Source: Pseudoalteromonas sp. SMS1 | GTDB lineage: Bacteria > Pseudomonadota > Gammaproteobacteria > Enterobacterales > Alteromonadaceae | Direction of reading: 5' to 3' | Assembly: GCF_021530565.1 (NCBI RefSeq) | Contig: NZ_JAKGBI010000003.1 | Span: 366,842 to 430,841 of the forward strand | DNA length: 64,000 nt | Shown: in pieces, positions 18,232 through 29,785 of the stretch | How the letters are laid out: the number at the start of each line of letters is the position of its first letter | Position numbering within the stretch: position 1 is the first letter of the stretch | Notes under the pieces: model-generated | Databases searched by the model: none | What the model was told of the DNA's origin: nothing | What the model saw: only the letters and a program-made list of their open reading frames with translations | Program-made: the position numbers and the translations under genes

Positions 18232-19719
18232 ATGTCTATCTTGCAAGGTCAATACACACATAATTTACCACAAATTGCTTACTGTGCCCAAGAAGTAAAG
18301 CTTCATGAGGAACAGGCTGCATTAAATTCAGGCACCACGCTCCGCGAGTTGATGCAAAGAGCGGGTCTTGCGCTGTTCGAGCTTATTCGCAATAAAGCGG
18401 TGCGAAATATTCTAATCTTTACCGGCAAAGGCAATAATGCCGGTGACGGGTTTGTGCTGGCAAAACGGTGTTTACAAGCACAAATGAACGTCACTGTGTG
18501 CGCACTATTTGAGCCTACGTTGCTTAAGGGCGATGCGGCAGAGGCGTATCAATTGTTTTGTCGCAGTGGTGGTAAAGTTGTTGCGTTTAGGTCCTGCTCT
18601 GAACATACATATGATGCCATTGTTGATGCGGTATTTGGCACTGGCTTTCGCGGGGAGTTGCCGTGTCATGTGAAAGAAGCTTTTGCGCAATACAACATGA
18701 GCAAAGCGTGGAAGCTCGCGGTTGATATACCCAGTGGTATCAATGGCACAACCTCTGAAGTCGCACAAGGTACCTTCCATGCTGATACCACATTAACATT
18801 TATAGCACTTAAGCAAGGCATGCTGACCGGCGCAGCCCCCAGCTACGGGGGAGAGGTGTTGCTCGCTGATCTTGGTATTGCAGATGCTTTTGAGCGCCTT
18901 TCTCATACAAACTGTTGTTACCCGGGTGGTAAATATTTGCGTTCTTTGCGACCAAGAAGATCGCCAGATAGTTACAAAAATCAATGCGGTCATGTTTTAC
19001 TTATTGGCGGTGGTAAAGGGATGGCTGGCGCTATCAGGCTAGCCGCCGAAGCCTGTCTGCGTACGGGGGCTGGATTGGTATCTGTGGCGACACACCCTGA
19101 CAATCAGGAGGCGGTATTACACGGGCGATATGAGCTGATGGTCCATGGGATCTCTGTTGTGGCAGAATTAAAAGTCTTAATGGCCAAGGCGGATGTTGTG
19201 GTGATCGGTCCTGGTCTGGGTCAAGATATGTGGGCGCGAAAGCTATTTAATGCGGCGAAACAATTTGAAGGGCCTGTTGTCTGTGATGCGGATGGGATTA
19301 ATTTGCTAGCACAGAGTCATTTGCCATGGCTGCGCGCGATTTTAACCCCTCATTTAGGTGAAGCAAGGCGCTTGTTGGGCGACTGTGAAGTTGATACGGC
19401 AAAACGGTTCGAATTAGCGGAATTGTTGAGTAAGGAGTATGCGGCTTGTATCGTCCTCAAAGGTCCAGGCAGCTTAATTGTCGATGGCAAACGAACAAAC
19501 ATTAATCGCTCGGGGTCACAAGCAATGGCGAGTGCTGGGATGGGCGATGTATTATCTGGTATAATTGCGGGTTTATTGGCACAAGGCTTGAATAGGTTTG
19601 AAGCGGCCTCATTAGGTGTGTATATTCATGGTCTTGCAGCTGAGCAAGCTGCTCGTGATGGTCAGCTTGGACTACTCGCGAGTGATTTATTTGTCCATAT
19701 TAGAGGTATTATGGGATGA
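18232..19719 (+). CDS. nnr: bifunctional NAD(P)H-hydrate epimerase / ADP-dependent dehydratase
   Basis: Repairs hydrated NAD(P)H. The N-terminal YjeF epimerase domain (LRELMQRAGLALFELI, GKGNNAGDGFVLAKRC, DAVFGTGFRGE, VDIPSGINGTT) is joined to the C-terminal carbohydrate-kinase-like dehydratase domain (LLIGGGKGMAGAIRLA, IGPGLGQDMWA, ILTPHLGEARRLLG, AMASAGMGDVLSGIIAGLLA). 495 residues is close to E. coli YjeF. The start is almost back to back with that of queG. Its stop overlaps tsaE by four bases (ATGA), giving a coupled nnr-tsaE-amiB-mutL-miaA run. Confidence 0.95.
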   Translation: MSILQGQYTHNLPQIAYCAQEVKLHEEQAALNSGTTLRELMQRAGLALFELIRNKAVRNILIFTGKGNNAGDGFVLAKRCLQAQMNVTVCALFEPTLLKGDAAEAYQLFCRSGGKVVAFRSCSEHTYDAIVDAVFGTGFRGELPCHVKEAFAQYNMSKAWKLAVDIPSGINGTTSEVAQGTFHADTTLTFIALKQGMLTGAAPSYGGEVLLADLGIADAFERLSHTNCCYPGGKYLRSLRPRRSPDSYKNQCGHVLLIGGGKGMAGAIRLAAEACLRTGAGLVSVATHPDNQEAVLHGRYELMVHGISVVAELKVLMAKADVVVIGPGLGQDMWARKLFNAAKQFEGPVVCDADGINLLAQSHLPWLRAILTPHLGEARRLLGDCEVDTAKRFELAELLSKEYAACIVLKGPGSLIVDGKRTNINRSGSQAMASAGMGDVLSGIIAGLLAQGLNRFEAASLGVYIHGLAAEQAARDGQLGLLASDLFVHIRGIMG

Positions 19720-20192
19720 ACCAAAACGATACTTTGCAGCTTTCACTGGCCGATGAGCTTGCAACTATTGCGCTAGGTAAACGGTTTGCGTCTTCAATTA
19801 CGGAGGGGGCGGTTTTTTATATGCATGGCGATCTGGGTGCTGGTAAAACCACGATGACCCGAGGTCTGGTGCAAGGTCTAGGGCATGTAGGTAATGTTAA
19901 AAGTCCAACCTATACGCTTGTTGAACCTTATGAATTATCAGAACGTGCGGTTTACCACTTTGATTTGTATCGCTTAGGAGATCCCGAAGAACTTGAGTTT
20001 ATGGGGATTAGGGATTACTTTTCTGCAAATACAGTGTGTATCGTAGAGTGGCCTGAAAAGGGGCAAGGGTACATACCACATCCCGATATTGATGTTTACT
20101 TAGCGTATGAAGGGGACGCAAGAAGTGTGACCCTGAAAGCACAAAGTGAACGAGGAAAGCAATTATTAGCAACTATAAGTAGTTATGCGTAG
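19716..20192 (+). CDS. tsaE: tRNA t6A37 synthesis ATPase TsaE
   Basis: Small P-loop ATPase needed by TsaB-TsaD to make threonylcarbamoyl-adenosine at tRNA A37. Walker A is GDLGAGKTTMTRG; the family segments VKSPTYTLVEPYE, VYHFDLYRLGDPEELEFMGI and IVEWPEKG are intact. The 158 residues are standard. It overlaps nnr upstream by four bases and amiB downstream by eight, so translation is likely coupled on both sides. Confidence 0.97.
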   Translation: MNQNDTLQLSLADELATIALGKRFASSITEGAVFYMHGDLGAGKTTMTRGLVQGLGHVGNVKSPTYTLVEPYELSERAVYHFDLYRLGDPEELEFMGIRDYFSANTVCIVEWPEKGQGYIPHPDIDVYLAYEGDARSVTLKAQSERGKQLLATISSYA

Positions 20193-21525
20193 TGCACATA
20201 GTAAGTATATAAATATAATAATCATGTTTGTGTTGCTGTTGTTTGCAGCACAAACGTTAGCGAAAAATACCATAAACAATGTGCGTATTAGGCCATCAGC
20301 TGAAAGTACGCGCGTGGTTTTTGATTTGTCTAAAAAACCTGACTTTAGTTATTTTGTTTTACAAAAGCCGCTCAGGCTCGTTGTAGACTTTGAGAATACG
20401 AAACAACTCCCCAAGCTACCAGGCATACCAAAAAAGCACCGCATCATTGACAAAATCCGCTATAGCAAGCCAAAGAAGAAAAATGCGACTCGGGTCGTGT
20501 TCGAGCTTAGTGGGCCAACTAAACCCGTCATTTTTGCACTTGCACCGACAGGATCGAGTTCCGATAGACTGGTGGTGGATTTATACGGACAAAAAAAAGC
20601 AGCGCCACCAAAGTCAACAAACAAGAAACGTGATTTAAAGCGAGACAGGGACATTATCATTGCGATTGATGCCGGCCATGGCGGCCAAGACCCAGGTTCG
20701 ATTGGTCCTTCTGGTACGTTTGAAAAGCATATTACGTTGCAAATTGCCAAGCGCTTAGCCAAGCTGATTGATAAAGAACCTGGTATGTCAGCGCAGCTCA
20801 CGCGTTCCGGGGATTACTTCCTCAAGTTAAACACCCGTACATCAAAGGCCAGAACCAAACGCGCGGACTTTTTTGTGTCGATTCATGCAGACGCCTTTTC
20901 AAGCCCCAAACCAAGGGGCGCTTCAGTGTGGACGCTCTCTTTACGTAGGGCCAACTCTGAAATTGGTAAGTGGCTGGAAAATAAAGAGAAGCAATCGCAG
21001 CTACTCGGTGGCGCAGCGGGGGTCATCAAAGACACTGAGAATGAAAAATACCTTGCCAAAGCGTTGTTGGATATGTCGATGGATCACTCCATGAAAACGG
21101 GGTTTCAGGTCGCTGAAGAGATTGTCTCTGAGCTAAAAAAAGTTGCAAAATTACATAAGAAGCGCCCTCAGGCTGCAAACTTTGGTGTTTTAAAATCCCC
21201 AGATATCCCGTCCATCTTGGTGGAGACTGGATTTATCTCTAACCCGCAAGAGGAAAGGCAATTAAAAACGGCCTATCATCAGCAGCGCTTAGCCAATGCG
21301 GTTTTTGTTTCGATAAAGCGCTACTATCAAAAAAATCCACCAGATGATTCTTTGTTTGCAAGACTAAAAGAAAATAAACCGCGTCATCACAAAGTTAAAC
21401 GTGGGGAGTCATTAAGTTTATTGGCCGCTCGATATGGCACAACTGTATCAGCATTGAAGAAGGCTAATCGATTGAAGAATAACACGCTACATATAGGTCA
21501 AGTCTTGACCATACCTAGGGCTTAA
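20185..21525 (+). CDS. amiB: N-acetylmuramoyl-L-alanine amidase AmiB with C-terminal LysM
   Basis: Periplasmic cell-division amidase that splits septal peptidoglycan, activated by EnvC in E. coli. An N-terminal signal peptide (IIIMFVLLLFAAQTLAK) precedes an AMIN domain (NVRIRPSAESTRVVFDLS). The zinc amidase domain has IAIDAGHGGQDPGSIGPSG, FFVSIHADAF and SILVETGFISNPQEE. It ends in one LysM module (HKVKRGESLSLLAARYGTTV). 446 residues matches E. coli AmiB (445). It starts eight bases inside tsaE and is followed five bases on by mutL. Confidence 0.96.
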   Translation: MRSAHSKYINIIIMFVLLLFAAQTLAKNTINNVRIRPSAESTRVVFDLSKKPDFSYFVLQKPLRLVVDFENTKQLPKLPGIPKKHRIIDKIRYSKPKKKNATRVVFELSGPTKPVIFALAPTGSSSDRLVVDLYGQKKAAPPKSTNKKRDLKRDRDIIIAIDAGHGGQDPGSIGPSGTFEKHITLQIAKRLAKLIDKEPGMSAQLTRSGDYFLKLNTRTSKARTKRADFFVSIHADAFSSPKPRGASVWTLSLRRANSEIGKWLENKEKQSQLLGGAAGVIKDTENEKYLAKALLDMSMDHSMKTGFQVAEEIVSELKKVAKLHKKRPQAANFGVLKSPDIPSILVETGFISNPQEERQLKTAYHQQRLANAVFVSIKRYYQKNPPDDSLFARLKENKPRHHKVKRGESLSLLAARYGTTVSALKKANRLKNNTLHIGQVLTIPRA

Positions 21526-21530
21526 TATAA

Positions 21531-23453
21531 ATGGCAATAGAGATATTACCTGCGCGATTAGCGAACCAAATTGCGGCTGGAGAAGTGGTTGAACGACCAG
21601 CCTCTGTGGTCAAAGAATTGGTTGAAAACAGCATTGATGCCGGCGCAACCCGTATTCAAATTGATATTGAACGTGGTGGCCACAAGTTGATCCGCATTCG
21701 TGATAATGGCTCGGGTATTGTCAAAGATGAATTGGCCTTGGCACTTTCGCGCCATGCAACTAGCAAACTCAAAAATTTAGATGACTTGGAAGCAATCGCG
21801 TCACTGGGCTTTAGGGGAGAGGCGCTGGCGTCCATTAGTTCCGTCTCCAGGCTTACATTAAGCGCTAAACCGCAATCTCAAGATACCGCCTGGCAAGCGT
21901 GTGCGGAGGGACGTGATATGGCTGTTCAAATTCAGCCCACGGCGCACCCAAACGGTACGACCATTGAGGTGAAAGACCTATTCTTTAACACACCTGCTAG
22001 GCGTAAGTTTTTGCGTACCGAGAAAACGGAATTTAGCCACATTGATGAACTTGTAAAACGCATTGCTTTGAGCCGTTTTGATATTGCTATTACCTTAACC
22101 CACAATCAAAAAGTGGTACGTCAATTTCGGGCGCAATCAAACCCCCGCAGTATTGAGCGAGTGGCGCATGTCGCAGGAAGAGTATTTCAGCGGGAAGCGA
22201 GCTTTATCGAATCCGGCTACGAAGGCTTAGAACTGTATGGCTGGGTGTTACCAATAGGGAGCAGCACTCAACCTCAATATACCTATGTCAACGGTCGAAT
22301 GATGCGTGATAAACTGATTTTGCACGCAATTCGCCAAGCTTTTGAAGAGGCGACTGGTAGCCCAGATACACCTGGGTTTGTGATTTATTTGAACTTGGAT
22401 CCAAGGCAAGTTGATGTGAATGTACATCCCGCAAAACACGAAGTGAGATTTCACCAAGCGCGATTAGTACATGACTTTATTGTCCAAGCAATTAAACAAG
22501 TCGTTGAGCCGCGTTCCCCGTCTTTACTTGCGCCAGCAGTGACGCCTGATCCCTTGCCTCTTGAGCAAATCTCTGAGCCTGTCGTGGCAGAAGAACCGCC
22601 GGCTGAGTCAATACACCAAGAATACCGCACACCACTGCGTCATGATGAGGCGCAGATCCGTGAGCCTGTGAGCTTTGATAGTTCCCCCGCTTTTAAGGCA
22701 CATAATAGTGCCTCGAAAAGTCACTCAAGCGCATCGAGCAATGGTCCAAATAGGCAGGAGAGAGAGTATAATTCAGCTGCCACTCAGCAAAAAAAGGTTA
22801 ATGTTAATCAGCTCTACCAAGCATTTAGCCACGAAGACAATAGCACTGAACACGTCTCAACCGATTTGGTAACTCAGGCACCGAGAGAAGGCGTTAGTTC
22901 GGTTGAAACATGTGTTCAAACTCACTGGATGGCCCTGCCTCAAGGCGGTATTTTACTCCAAACGTCTCAGCAGTTACTTTTGACGCATGGCAAATATGGG
23001 CTAAAGACGCTTTGGCAAGATCAAATCGAACTAGATGGCACCTTACTTGGTAAGGCTTTACTGCTTCCTGTTAGAGTGAATCAATCGAAAGCTGAGTCTG
23101 CGTTATTACAAAGCATGAACTCTTGGCTAACATTGCTAGGCTTCGAGATGTTGTTTAAAGACAATCATGTCATGGTTAAAAAGCTCCCGGTCAGCTTGTA
23201 TAGTTTAGATGTGGGACAATGTGTCTCGATACTTGTGGAAACATCCAAAAACGTGTCTGAAGCTGACTCGGATTTGAGTTACTGGATCGATTGGTTGCTG
23301 GAAAATACACCAGAAAGTTATTTTGCTTCCCAACATTTTGAGTTGGTTCGTGAAAAAATGCTAAAAAAACAGAAAAGCAGAGCAGCAATTACTGCAAAAG
23401 CAGTTAAAATAGAGCCAAATTATATTTTAGATTTACTACCGAAAGGTTATTAG
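21531..23453 (+). CDS. mutL: DNA mismatch repair protein MutL
   Basis: GHKL ATPase that links MutS recognition to strand incision. N-terminal motifs: [41 protein letters not shown] and [24 protein letters not shown] closes the ATPase/transducer half. A low-complexity Ser/His-rich linker (about residues 380-430) leads to the dimerisation domain. The C-terminus lacks the DQHA(x)2E(x)4E endonuclease motif, as in MutH-using species such as E. coli. Length is 640 against 615 in E. coli, the extra being in the linker. It lies between amiB and miaA. Confidence 0.97.
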   Translation: MAIEILPARLANQIAAGEVVERPASVVKELVENSIDAGATRIQIDIERGGHKLIRIRDNGSGIVKDELALALSRHATSKLKNLDDLEAIASLGFRGEALASISSVSRLTLSAKPQSQDTAWQACAEGRDMAVQIQPTAHPNGTTIEVKDLFFNTPARRKFLRTEKTEFSHIDELVKRIALSRFDIAITLTHNQKVVRQFRAQSNPRSIERVAHVAGRVFQREASFIESGYEGLELYGWVLPIGSSTQPQYTYVNGRMMRDKLILHAIRQAFEEATGSPDTPGFVIYLNLDPRQVDVNVHPAKHEVRFHQARLVHDFIVQAIKQVVEPRSPSLLAPAVTPDPLPLEQISEPVVAEEPPAESIHQEYRTPLRHDEAQIREPVSFDSSPAFKAHNSASKSHSSASSNGPNRQEREYNSAATQQKKVNVNQLYQAFSHEDNSTEHVSTDLVTQAPREGVSSVETCVQTHWMALPQGGILLQTSQQLLLTHGKYGLKTLWQDQIELDGTLLGKALLLPVRVNQSKAESALLQSMNSWLTLLGFEMLFKDNHVMVKKLPVSLYSLDVGQCVSILVETSKNVSEADSDLSYWIDWLLENTPESYFASQHFELVREKMLKKQKSRAAITAKAVKIEPNYILDLLPKGY

Positions 23454-23454
23454 T

Positions 23455-24372
23455 TTGCAGAATAAACCCGTTATCACTTTAATGGGCCCTACCGCAGCTG
23501 GCAAAACTGCGTTGGCCATTGACCTGTGTAAACATCTAGACACTGAGATTATCAGTGTTGATTCGGCGCTTGTATACAAAGGAATGGATATAGGTACGGC
23601 AAAGCCTGATCAAAACGAACTGGCGCAAGCGCCTCATCGTTTAATTGATTTGATTGACCCACAAGACAGTTATTCGGTAGCTGATTTTCGCAGAGATGCG
23701 ATTACGTGTATTGATAAACTTCATGAGCAGGGTAAGGTACCTGTGCTTGTGGGGGGCACAATGATGTATTTTAAAGGCTTAATTGATGGTTTGTCACCAT
23801 TGCCAGAAGCCTCTGCGTCGGTCCGTGCGGAGCTTGAAATAGAAGCTTCGGAAAAAGGCTGGCCAGTATTGCATGCAGAGTTAATGCAGGTTGACCCCCA
23901 AGCTGCCAGAAAAATTAGTGAGAATGACTCACAAAGGATTAATCGGGCTTTGGAGGTGTTCCGTATAACAGGTAAGCCGATGTCAGTATTGCAAAAGGAG
24001 AAACAACCTACTTTGCCATACGACTTCCATCAATTTGCTATCGCACCGAGTGATCGTAAAGTGCTGCATGAGCGAATTGAGGAAAGATTTAAAATAATGC
24101 TAGAACAAGGGTTTAAAAACGAAGTTTTGGCCTTATATAATCGAAAGGATTTGCACCCTGATTTGCCTTCTATCCGATGTGTTGGATACAGGCAAATGTG
24201 GGAACATTTAGCCGGTGAATATGACTATGATGAAATGGTTTTCAGAGGTATCGCCGCAACCAGACAACTAGCAAAGCGGCAATTGACTTGGCTTCGGAGT
24301 TGGCCTGAGGTAACTTGGTTAGAAACCGGAGAGCAAGAAAACTTGCAACGAATTTTAAGTTCGCTAAGCTAA
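23455..24372 (+). CDS. miaA: tRNA dimethylallyltransferase MiaA
   Basis: Adds the dimethylallyl group to N6 of A37 in tRNAs reading UNN codons. P-loop [15 protein letters not shown], the [16 protein letters not shown] segment, [23 protein letters not shown] and [18 protein letters not shown] are all present. 305 residues. The start codon is TTG at 23455, one base after the mutL stop, with GAAAGG at 23441-23446 as ribosome site inside the mutL end. It precedes hfq as in E. coli. Confidence 0.97.
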   Translation: MQNKPVITLMGPTAAGKTALAIDLCKHLDTEIISVDSALVYKGMDIGTAKPDQNELAQAPHRLIDLIDPQDSYSVADFRRDAITCIDKLHEQGKVPVLVGGTMMYFKGLIDGLSPLPEASASVRAELEIEASEKGWPVLHAELMQVDPQAARKISENDSQRINRALEVFRITGKPMSVLQKEKQPTLPYDFHQFAIAPSDRKVLHERIEERFKIMLEQGFKNEVLALYNRKDLHPDLPSIRCVGYRQMWEHLAGEYDYDEMVFRGIAATRQLAKRQLTWLRSWPEVTWLETGEQENLQRILSSLS

Positions 24373-24449
24373 TAGTAGTTGAACCAATATTTTGTTGATA
24401 TTTATTCAACTAACTCAACATAATAACACCTAGAACGAAGGATAAGAAA

Positions 24450-24713
24450 ATGGCAAAAGGCCAATCGTTACAAGACCCATTTTTGAATGTCTTGCGTCGT
24501 GAGCGCATTCCAGTTTCAATTTTTTTAGTTAACGGCATCAAATTACAAGGTAAAATTCAGTCTTTTGACCAATTCGTAATTTTACTAGAAAATACTGTGA
24601 ATCAAATGGTATATAAACATGCTATCTCAACTGTTGTTCCTGCAAGGGCCGTCAATTTCCAAAACACACAAGGAAATGAAGGCGCAGAACAAAACGAAGA
24701 TGGTAATTTTTAA
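24450..24713 (+). CDS. hfq: RNA chaperone Hfq
   Basis: Hexameric Sm-like protein that pairs small RNAs with mRNAs. Start [20 protein letters not shown], Sm1 ([20 protein letters not shown]) and Sm2 ([16 protein letters not shown]) are near identical to E. coli Hfq. At 87 residues the disordered C-terminal tail (about 15 residues, acidic, ending EDGNF) is much shorter than the 102-residue E. coli protein. The ATG follows CGAAGGA. It starts 78 bases after miaA and 21 bases before hflX. Confidence 0.98.
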   Translation: MAKGQSLQDPFLNVLRRERIPVSIFLVNGIKLQGKIQSFDQFVILLENTVNQMVYKHAISTVVPARAVNFQNTQGNEGAEQNEDGNF

Positions 24714-24734
24714 TAGATATTAGGAGCATGTTGC

Positions 24735-26024
24735 TTGTTTGACCGTTATGAAGCCGGCGAACAGGCAGTCTTAGTGCATATAGAGTTTCCAAATGAAGGC
24801 GATCGTGAAGATCTGCAAGAATTGGAAATGCTAGTATCTTCTGCTGGTGTTAGTAGTTTGGCGGTTGTGCAAGGCAGCCGTCAGGCACCTCACCCCAAAC
24901 TGTTTGTCGGAACGGGTAAAGCGGAAGAAATTGCCGAGATTGTCAGAACTTATAAAGCAGACGTCATTATATTTAATCACCAACTCAGTCCTTCTCAAGA
25001 ACGTAACCTAGAGCATGTCTGCCGTTGTCGTGTTTTGGACAGAACGACACTTATCTTAGATATATTTGCGCAGCGAGCTCGAACGCATGAAGGTAAGTTA
25101 CAAGTTGAGCTAGCGCAATTGCGGCATATTTCAACTCGGTTAATCAGAGGTTGGACCCACCTTGAAAGACAAAAAGGGGGGATTGGACTTAGGGGACCCG
25201 GTGAGACTCAGCTAGAGACGGATCGTCGTTTACTGAGAGAAAGAATCAAGAGTATTCGTAAGCGTTTAGACAAAGTGGCTGTTGTCCGAGAGCAGGGGCG
25301 TCGAGCGAGAAGCCGTAATGAAATTCCAACCGTGTCATTGGTGGGGTACACCAATGCTGGTAAGTCAACTCTGTTCAATCGTATAACTAATTCTGAGGTT
25401 TATGCTGCTGACCAATTGTTTGCAACACTGGACCCAACCTTAAGAAAGCTCGAAATCGATGATGTCGGAGCGGTCATACTTGCCGATACAGTAGGGTTTA
25501 TTAGGCATTTACCTCATGATCTTGTGGCTGCGTTTAAGGCTACATTGACTGAAACCAGAGAAGCCGATTTGCAACTTCATGTCGTTGATGTTGCTGATCA
25601 GAGAAGAAAAGAGAACATAGAACAGGTACAATCAGTTCTTGAAGAGATTGAAGCGGACGAAATCCCGCAATTGTTAGTGTATAACAAGATTGATTTAGTC
25701 GAAGAGATCCAGCCCAAAATTGATAGAGATGATGAGGGAATGCCAATTAGGGTATGGCTTTCTGCTCAGGCAAATGAAGGGATTGAGTTGTTGTCCCAAG
25801 CAATCTCTGAACTGCTTGCTAAAAAAATGTTTAGCAACAGATTGGTCCTGCCGCCAGCTTTTGGAAAATTACGGGGGGCGCTTTTCAATCTGAATGCCGT
25901 TAATCATGAAAGCTATGATGAGCAAGGCAATTGGTTGCTCGATGTGCGTTTGCCACAAGCGGATTGGGAACGCCTCAAAAAAGAGCAAGGACCAGAAATT
26001 GAGCAGTTTATCGCTCAAAATTGA
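24735..26024 (+). CDS. hflX: ribosome-associated GTPase HflX
   Basis: GTPase that binds the 50S subunit and rescues stalled or hibernating ribosomes. The N-terminal HflX domain includes ALSPSQER-like QLSPSQERNLEHVC and IFAQRARTHEGKLQVELAQL. The GTPase domain shows [31 protein letters not shown] and VYNKIDLVEE. 429 residues, similar to E. coli. The start is TTG at 24735, supported by GGAG eight bases upstream and by alignment with the E. coli start MFDRYDAGEQAVLVHI. A hairpin separates it from hflK. Confidence 0.97.
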   Translation: MFDRYEAGEQAVLVHIEFPNEGDREDLQELEMLVSSAGVSSLAVVQGSRQAPHPKLFVGTGKAEEIAEIVRTYKADVIIFNHQLSPSQERNLEHVCRCRVLDRTTLILDIFAQRARTHEGKLQVELAQLRHISTRLIRGWTHLERQKGGIGLRGPGETQLETDRRLLRERIKSIRKRLDKVAVVREQGRRARSRNEIPTVSLVGYTNAGKSTLFNRITNSEVYAADQLFATLDPTLRKLEIDDVGAVILADTVGFIRHLPHDLVAAFKATLTETREADLQLHVVDVADQRRKENIEQVQSVLEEIEADEIPQLLVYNKIDLVEEIQPKIDRDDEGMPIRVWLSAQANEGIELLSQAISELLAKKMFSNRLVLPPAFGKLRGALFNLNAVNHESYDEQGNWLLDVRLPQADWERLKKEQGPEIEQFIAQN

Positions 26025-26034
26025 AAAAGTTACT

Positions 26035-26072
26035 AATTCATCCTAATTCTCTATTAGAATGGGATGAATTTT
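26035..26072 (+). terminator. hairpin between hflX and hflK
   Basis: Nine-base arms AATTCATCC / GGATGAATT with an inner pairing (ATTCT / AGAAT) and a short TTTT after. It is AT-rich, so it would be a weak terminator or attenuator that lowers read-through from hflX into hflKC. Confidence 0.55.
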
Positions 26073-26115
26073 GATAGATTAAATTTAATTCATTTTATAA
26101 CAATGGAGTATAGCT

Positions 26116-27279
26116 ATGGCCTGGAACGAACCGGGTAATAATGGCAATGATAACGACCCGTGGAAAAATCGCGGCGGTCGAGATCAAGGGCCACCTGATC
26201 TGGACGAGGTATTCCGTAAGTTCAACAATAAGTTTGGCGGTTTATTTGGTGGTAAACCAGGTAATAACAAAGGCGGGCTTGGCGGTGCGGGTGCTACCTT
26301 TATTTTCATCATCGCACTTATCGTATGGGCATTAAGCGGTATTTACACTGTAAAAGAAGCCGAGCGTGGTATTGTGCTTCAGTTTGGTAAGTTTGACCGA
26401 ATTGCTGAGCCAGGTTTACGTTGGAAAATGACATTCGTTGAGCGTGTTATTCCGATTGATATTGAGGCCGTTCGTTCGTTATCTGCCTCTGGTTTTATGC
26501 TGACAGAAGACGAAAACGTGGTAAGTGTCGAGTTTGAAGTACAGTATCGTGTTGTAGACCCTACTTTGTACCGTTTCAGCGTAACCGATGCTGATCACAG
26601 CTTACAGCAGGCTTTAGATAGTGCACTGCGTTATGTTGTTGGTCATTCACGTATGGACCAAGTACTGACTACGGGCCGTGAGCAAGTACGTCGACGTACT
26701 TGGGATGAGCTGAGTAAAATCATTGAGCCTTATAATCTCGGTTTGATCGTCACTGACGTGAACTTTAAAGATTCTAGACCGCCTGCGGAAGTAAAAGATG
26801 CGTTTGATGATGCAATCGCTGCGCAAGAAGATGAAGAGCGTTTCATTCGTGAAGCAGAAGCATATGCAAGAGAAATAGAACCTCGTGCACGTGGTCAAGT
26901 TACGCGTATGACACAAGAAGCTGAAGCGTACAAAGAACGCGTCATGTTAGAGGCACAGGGTGAAGTTGCTAGATTCGAAAAGCTATTACCAGAGTATGCA
27001 GCTGCAAAAGAAGTGACACGTGAGCGTCTGTATATTGAGACAATGGAAGAGATCTTAGGTCGTAGCTCTAAGGTCATTGTTGATGTCAAAGGTGGCAATA
27101 ACATGATGTATTTACCACTAGATAAGATCATGCAGCAATCTCAGTCGTCTTCAACAGTTACTCTGCCAAGCAGAAATGACATTAATCAATTGCGTCAGTC
27201 GTTAGGCCAGTCACGAAATAGTACCGTGAACAGTGGTAATGACCGGTTTTCGCAAGATCGTTTTAACAGTGGGAGATAA
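26116..27279 (+). CDS. hflK: FtsH protease modulator HflK
   Basis: SPFH/prohibitin-family inner-membrane protein that forms a large cage with HflC around FtsH. A Gly/Asn-rich cytosolic N-terminus (NEPGNNGNDNDPWKNRGG) precedes one transmembrane helix (TFIFIIALIVWALSG, about 61-75) and the periplasmic band-7 domain (VKEAERGIVLQFGKFDRI, ALDSALRYVVGHSRMDQVL). A charged coiled coil and a Gln/Ser/Asn-rich tail end the 387 residues. The ATG has GGAG ten bases upstream. It is followed by hflC five bases later. Confidence 0.97.
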   Translation: MAWNEPGNNGNDNDPWKNRGGRDQGPPDLDEVFRKFNNKFGGLFGGKPGNNKGGLGGAGATFIFIIALIVWALSGIYTVKEAERGIVLQFGKFDRIAEPGLRWKMTFVERVIPIDIEAVRSLSASGFMLTEDENVVSVEFEVQYRVVDPTLYRFSVTDADHSLQQALDSALRYVVGHSRMDQVLTTGREQVRRRTWDELSKIIEPYNLGLIVTDVNFKDSRPPAEVKDAFDDAIAAQEDEERFIREAEAYAREIEPRARGQVTRMTQEAEAYKERVMLEAQGEVARFEKLLPEYAAAKEVTRERLYIETMEEILGRSSKVIVDVKGGNNMMYLPLDKIMQQSQSSSTVTLPSRNDINQLRQSLGQSRNSTVNSGNDRFSQDRFNSGR

Positions 27280-27284
27280 TATTG

Positions 27285-28163
27285 ATGAGAAACTTTAGCT
27301 TTGTCTTATTGATACTAGGTGGCCTACTGGCTTTTTCTTCGGTATTTGTGGTAACCGAAGGTCAAAGAGCAATTGTTATGTTATTCAGTAAAGTGCAAAA
27401 AGACAGCCAGGACGACGCTGTTGTTTATGAGCCAGGTTTGCATTTTAAGGTACCATTTTTCAGCCAAGTTCGTCACCTTGACGCGCGTATACAGACGCTA
27501 GACGGTGCACCAGACCGTTTCGTAACAAGTGAGAAAAAAGACCTTATCGTTGACTCATTTGTCAAGTGGCGTGTTAGTGACTTTTCGAAATTCTACCTTC
27601 GTGCTCGTGGTAACAAGCAGTATGCTGAAACACTGCTTCAGCAAAAAGTGAATAACGGCTTGAGAACAAACTTTGGTTCGAGAACCATCAAAGAAATTGT
27701 GTCAGGTGAACGTAGCGAGCTGATGTTAGAAGCGTTGGCACAAGCTTCAGAAAGCGCGCAAGAGCTGGGTATTGAAGTGTTGGACGTACGTGTTAAGCAA
27801 ATCAACCTACCCAACGAAGTAAGTAACTCGATTTTCGATCGTATGCGTGCTGAACGGACTGCTGTGGCGAAAGAGCACCGCTCAGAAGGTCAAGAAAAGG
27901 CAGAAACTATTCGCGCAGAAGTTGACCGTCGTGTGACGGTTATGCTGGCAGATGCAGAGCGAAATGCGAGAACAGTTCGAGGTGAAGGTGATGCAGAAGC
28001 TGCGAAGATCTTCGCTTTAGCGTATAACAAAGATCCTGAGTTCTTTGGTTTTATTCGTTCATTAGATGCGTATAAAAAGACCTTCACGAGCAAGAGTGAT
28101 GTGATGGTGCTTTCACCAGACAGTGAGTTCTTTGACTATATGAAGCAAAAGCAAGTTCCGTAA
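27285..28163 (+). CDS. hflC: FtsH protease modulator HflC
   Basis: Partner of HflK in the FtsH-regulating complex. A transmembrane helix lies at the N-terminus (FSFVLLILGGLLAFSSVFVV), followed by the band-7 domain (EGQRAIVMLFSKVQKD, EPGLHFKVPFFSQVRHLDAR) and a charged coiled coil (MRAERTAVAKEHRSEGQEKA). 292 residues, as in E. coli (334) but shorter in the coiled coil. I chose ATG 27285 with GGGAG nine bases upstream over the TTG at 27282. A terminator follows. Confidence 0.97.
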   Translation: MRNFSFVLLILGGLLAFSSVFVVTEGQRAIVMLFSKVQKDSQDDAVVYEPGLHFKVPFFSQVRHLDARIQTLDGAPDRFVTSEKKDLIVDSFVKWRVSDFSKFYLRARGNKQYAETLLQQKVNNGLRTNFGSRTIKEIVSGERSELMLEALAQASESAQELGIEVLDVRVKQINLPNEVSNSIFDRMRAERTAVAKEHRSEGQEKAETIRAEVDRRVTVMLADAERNARTVRGEGDAEAAKIFALAYNKDPEFFGFIRSLDAYKKTFTSKSDVMVLSPDSEFFDYMKQKQVP

Positions 28164-28190
28164 CTGAATTTGCAACAGATTATTGCTTTA

Positions 28191-28217
28191 AAAGCCCATC
28201 ATTTGATGGGCTTTTTT
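28191..28217 (+). terminator. terminator after hflC
   Basis: Perfect 11-bp stem (AAAGCCCATCA / TGATGGGCTTT) with a two- to four-base loop and a six-T run, 28 bases after hflC. Confidence 0.9.
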
Positions 28218-28281
28218 GTATTTAATTCAACCGCTTTTGTGAGATATCAAATTGACTGAAGAAAAATCATCCGAAACAGGG

Positions 28282-28310
28282 TGATTTTCACCTCGCTTTT
28301 CTGGTAAAAT
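28282..28310 (+). promoter_or_regulatory. possible purA promoter
   Basis: TAAAAT (28305-28310) with TGATTT 17 bases upstream and a CTGCGCC discriminator, 31 bases before the purA ATG. No PurR-type palindrome is visible around it. Confidence 0.4.
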
Positions 28311-28320
28311 CTGCGCCTAA

Positions 28321-29658
<1,338 letters not shown>

Positions 29659-29663
29659 TTAAT

Positions 29664-29689
29664 AAAAAGCTGCTTCGGCAGCTTTTTTT
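29664..29689 (+). terminator. terminator after purA
   Basis: AAAAGCTGC-TTCG-GCAGCTTTT with a stable UUCG tetraloop and seven T, five bases after the purA stop. Confidence 0.92.
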
Positions 29690-29785
29690 ATGCCCTCAAT
29701 AATGAATAGGCTATATTTTGTAGGCTACATTAACTTGGTACAATTTTTGTATCTTAATTACAGGTTCAATAGTGTTTGCCAAAGT

